Shown here in pieces: positions 61,953-64,000 of a stretch of DNA of 64,000 nucleotides (position 1 is the first letter of the stretch; each line of letters begins with the position of its first letter). The translations under genes and the position numbers were made by a program. The notes beneath the pieces are model-generated. The model did no database searches and was not told where the DNA came from. It worked only from the letters and a program-made list of their open reading frames with translations. Source of the DNA: Prosthecochloris ethylica (GTDB lineage: Bacteria > Bacteroidota > Chlorobiia > Chlorobiales > Chlorobiaceae); assembly GCF_015234275.1 (NCBI RefSeq), contig NZ_JADGII010000003.1; one strand, given 5' to 3'.

Positions 61953-62282
61953 CTACTTGTGAGACTGCAGTTTATCCTTGTACTTCTTGAGCTGACGCCC
62001 CAGGGAATCCTTGCAGCTGTCAATCGCCTGCTCATAGGTAGCAGCCGCTTCTTTCGCTACAAGCACCTGTTGTGGAACATGAAGCGTCACTTCCGCCAGC
62101 TTGTTGTTTTCATAATCATTCTTCTGATGATCGAGAATCACATGAATGCTGACAATACCGCCGAACACCTTGTCCAGAGACTCGACAGCATCACGTGCAT
62201 ACTGCTCTATATCGTGATGATTACTGCTGTGGCGTAAGGTTACCTGGATATTGACTGCTTCCTTTACGTCTGTTTTGGTCAT
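61953..62282 (-). CDS. hpf: Ribosome hibernation promoting factor, short type
   Basis: 109 residues from ATG at 62282, which has a perfect AGGAGG six bases ahead; a start at 62300 would put this site inside the gene. Pattern NIQVTLRHSSNHHDIEQYAR, the helix KVFGGIVSIHVILDHQKN and VTLHVPQQVLVAKE are those of HPF/YfiA. Binds the 30S mRNA channel in slow growth. It lacks the long dimerisation tail. Confidence 0.94.
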   Translation of the reverse strand: MTKTDVKEAVNIQVTLRHSSNHHDIEQYARDAVESLDKVFGGIVSIHVILDHQKNDYENNKLAEVTLHVPQQVLVAKEAAATYEQAIDSCKDSLGRQLKKYKDKLQSHK

Positions 62283-62365
62283 AGGGAACCTCCTTTTCAT
62301 ATGAATTGAACACTGACAAAGAACACACGCGAAACCCTGCAGGTGCCGCTGAACGCTCGACGCAC

Positions 62366-63367
62366 TCAGGCCCTGGGATGAGCTTTGCTGTACACCTCCC
62401 TGATTCTGCCAAATGTTACATGGGTGTAAATCTCGGTGGTCGTCAGATTGGTATGACCGAGCATCTCACTGACACTGGTCAGGTCCGCTCCACTGTTGAG
62501 CATATGTGTAGCGAAGCTGTGTCGGAGAACATGCGGGTTCTTGTTTCTGATCTCCGTCACCGTCGAAAGATATTTTTTTGTCACCCGCTGCACAAGAACA
62601 GGATAAATACGCCTACCTTTTTTCGTTACAAAAACATACGGCGCATCGTCCAGGCTCTCTTTTTGTATTCTAAAGAAGTTTCGTTTGACTTCAAAATAAT
62701 TTCTCAGGGCTATGGCCGCCTGCTCTCCAAGAGGGACAATCCGCTGCTTCCGCCCCTTGCCCTCGACCCTGACGAGACCGTCATCGAGATTCACCTGGTC
62801 ATGCTCCAGGGCGATCAGTTCGGATATTCTCAATCCACAGCCATAGAGTACCTCGAGCAGGGCGCGGTCACGGGCAAGGGTAAAGCGTGCATCTGCCCCG
62901 TTCTTTCCGGGACGTGACTTCGGCATCTGGCTGAGAACATCGTCAAACAAGCGCTTCATTTCCCGTTCCTGGACAAACCCCGGAACGGCTTTGCTGAACC
63001 GCGGCGTCATGACCTGGGCAGCCACAGATGCCTTGATGTTGCCGGTTTCGAGCAGGTAGTTGTAGAAACTCTTGATCGCTGCAAGCTTTCTGGCGATCGA
63101 TTTCGGGCTCATGCCCCTGTCAAGCAGCGCTCCCATGAACAAGCGAATGTCGAGTACGCTCACATCTGCCGGAGCGACCGGGCAAGTCCCGGAACCGGCG
63201 TGCTCGTCAACGAGAAAACGATAGAATTGAGAGAGGTCGTTTCTGTAGGCCTCACAGGTATGTCGCGAGAACTGGCGTTCAACCTCGAGGTAGTCGAGAA
63301 ACTCGTTCAGGAAGGGATATGACGGAATATCAGGATGTGCTGCTTTCTTCTCCTTGTTCACGGTCAT
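62366..63367 (-). CDS. xerC: Tyrosine recombinase, XerC/XerD type
   Basis: 333 residues: N-terminal SAM-like DNA-binding domain (LNEFLDYLEVERQFSRHTCE), then the catalytic domain with Arg in GCGLRISELI, Lys in VEGKGRKQRIVPLG, HVLRHSFATH, LGHTNLTTTEIYTH and the Tyr nucleophile within it. Resolves chromosome dimers at dif. XerC and XerD cannot be split by motif alone. The stop of the upstream gene shares one base with this ATG (TAATG), so they are coupled. Confidence 0.93.
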   Translation of the reverse strand: MTVNKEKKAAHPDIPSYPFLNEFLDYLEVERQFSRHTCEAYRNDLSQFYRFLVDEHAGSGTCPVAPADVSVLDIRLFMGALLDRGMSPKSIARKLAAIKSFYNYLLETGNIKASVAAQVMTPRFSKAVPGFVQEREMKRLFDDVLSQMPKSRPGKNGADARFTLARDRALLEVLYGCGLRISELIALEHDQVNLDDGLVRVEGKGRKQRIVPLGEQAAIALRNYFEVKRNFFRIQKESLDDAPYVFVTKKGRRIYPVLVQRVTKKYLSTVTEIRNKNPHVLRHSFATHMLNSGADLTSVSEMLGHTNLTTTEIYTHVTFGRIREVYSKAHPRA

Positions 63368-64000
63368 TACAGATGCAGAGATACAAGTTCTCTTCTGTTT
63401 CTAATATAATACATATGAACACCTCTGACGAGGAAATAATTCATGCACGGCTGTGACGAGCCGGTGCAGATGGTATCGCTGAACCATTTTTTTCCGTTGC
63501 GGTACACCAGAAGTTCCGCGCTGAACACTGCTCCCGAAGCCGTCTGTTCGATCCGGTGGACCGCACCGGCAAACAGATCGTCCCGTTCGATATATTCATA
63601 CGCAGATTCAGGCCGGAATTCGTCGTCGACCAGATTCCGGTGTTGAGCAGCAATCCCCTCTGCCACCCGCCGCATCCCGGGCAGGACAACACCCTGACGG
63701 TCTTCTTCCCGCAACGCCTTCATGCGCAGCATATTGGCACGCCCGGCATCATCACCCAGCTGCTCGACAACCTCACCGCTCACGGCATCGATCACCAGGT
63801 ATGACCGTTCCGGAAATCCGGCGAACGAACCTGTACGATAGACCAGCAGGTTCTTTCCCAGGTGAGCGGCAAAAGAGACATCGGGACGCTGCCAGACCAC
63901 ACGGCCAGCCACAGGATCGACGGCCCATAACCCGACATGTTCAGGACCCTGACCATGATAACGGTGCAGCAGGCAGAGGTGTGCCGCGGTCGTCTCCAGA
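63367..64000 (-). CDS. Protein of unknown function (partial, runs off the right edge)
   Basis: At least 210 residues; the reading frame stays open to base 64000, so the N-terminus is outside. The visible part has VGLWAVDPVAGRVVWQRPDV and YLVIDAVSGEVVEQLGDD, repeat-like blocks in which a value is shown in two forms, as in beta-propeller or PQQ-like folds. It resembles DUF4905-type proteins of Bacteroidetes/Chlorobi, but I am unsure. It ends in the TAATG shared with the recombinase gene. Confidence 0.7.
   Translation of the reverse strand, partial: LETTAAHLCLLHRYHGQGPEHVGLWAVDPVAGRVVWQRPDVSFAAHLGKNLLVYRTGSFAGFPERSYLVIDAVSGEVVEQLGDDAGRANMLRMKALREEDRQGVVLPGMRRVAEGIAAQHRNLVDDEFRPESAYEYIERDDLFAGAVHRIEQTASGAVFSAELLVYRNGKKWFSDTICTGSSQPCMNYFLVRGVHMYYIRNRRELVSLHL

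Overview
The window looks like chromosome of a green sulfur bacterium (Chlorobiales, Chlorobiaceae). The best markers are a (bacterio)chlorophyll synthase of the BchG/ChlG type, a single-chain pyruvate:ferredoxin oxidoreductase as used for CO2 fixation by the reductive TCA cycle, a split glycine decarboxylase P-protein, an HPr kinase, and Bacteroidetes/Chlorobi-like envelope proteins. Genus is not resolved. I saw no rRNA or tRNA gene, CRISPR array, insertion sequence or prophage.

Region 1 (1-27.6 kb) is dominated by iron and metal-chelate handling. On the minus strand, from about 16.2 kb down to 1.0 kb, run a TonB-dependent receptor, ExbB, two ExbD, TonB, a PchR-like AraC regulator, then a LolA-like periplasmic protein, a DUF1302 outer-membrane protein, an ABC ATPase, an ABC permease fused to a degenerate M1 peptidase domain, and an RND/MMPL exporter. 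Divergent from it lie two lipoproteins homologous to cobalt/sirohydrochlorin chelatases with a small PepSY-type membrane protein between them. Facing them is a receptor - lipoprotein cytochrome c - YezD - receptor operon, divergent from a second exbB-exbD-tonB set. These are followed by a small unknown gene, a flavodoxin and two ferritins, one with a histidine-rich tail. An AT-rich motif (TTTTGTCTAAATAA and variants) recurs in front of most of these units, which suggests one metal-responsive regulon. At the left edge a SAM methyltransferase has captured the promoter and first ~50 codons of a broken ABC ATPase gene.

Region 2 (27.6-55.4 kb) is mostly housekeeping in short operons or singles: metallophosphoesterase, alpha-glucan phosphorylase, pyrD, ispF, an FtsX-type permease, a PPi-type phosphofructokinase, ilvE, holB, cutA, an M24 peptidase, trpD, bchG, rpmB, rnhA, a membrane-anchored unknown, tilS, psd, tatA, a lamin-tail lipoprotein, recN, dapA, gcvPA-gcvH, rlmB and nifJ. 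Several convergent genes overlap at their 3' ends.

Region 3 (55.4-64 kb) is a long, tightly packed minus-strand series: unknown partial gene, Xer recombinase, HPF, HPr kinase, a peptide-type binding lipoprotein, one DppB-like permease, ruvB and a TPR lipoprotein.

How the parts may work together (inference): receptors powered by two TonB systems import a metal chelate (heme, corrinoid or siderophore), the lipid-anchored chelatase homologues may insert or remove the metal outside the cytoplasm, cytochrome c and the PepSY protein may supply redox steps, ferritins store the iron, and flavodoxin replaces ferredoxin as partner of pyruvate:ferredoxin oxidoreductase when iron is short.
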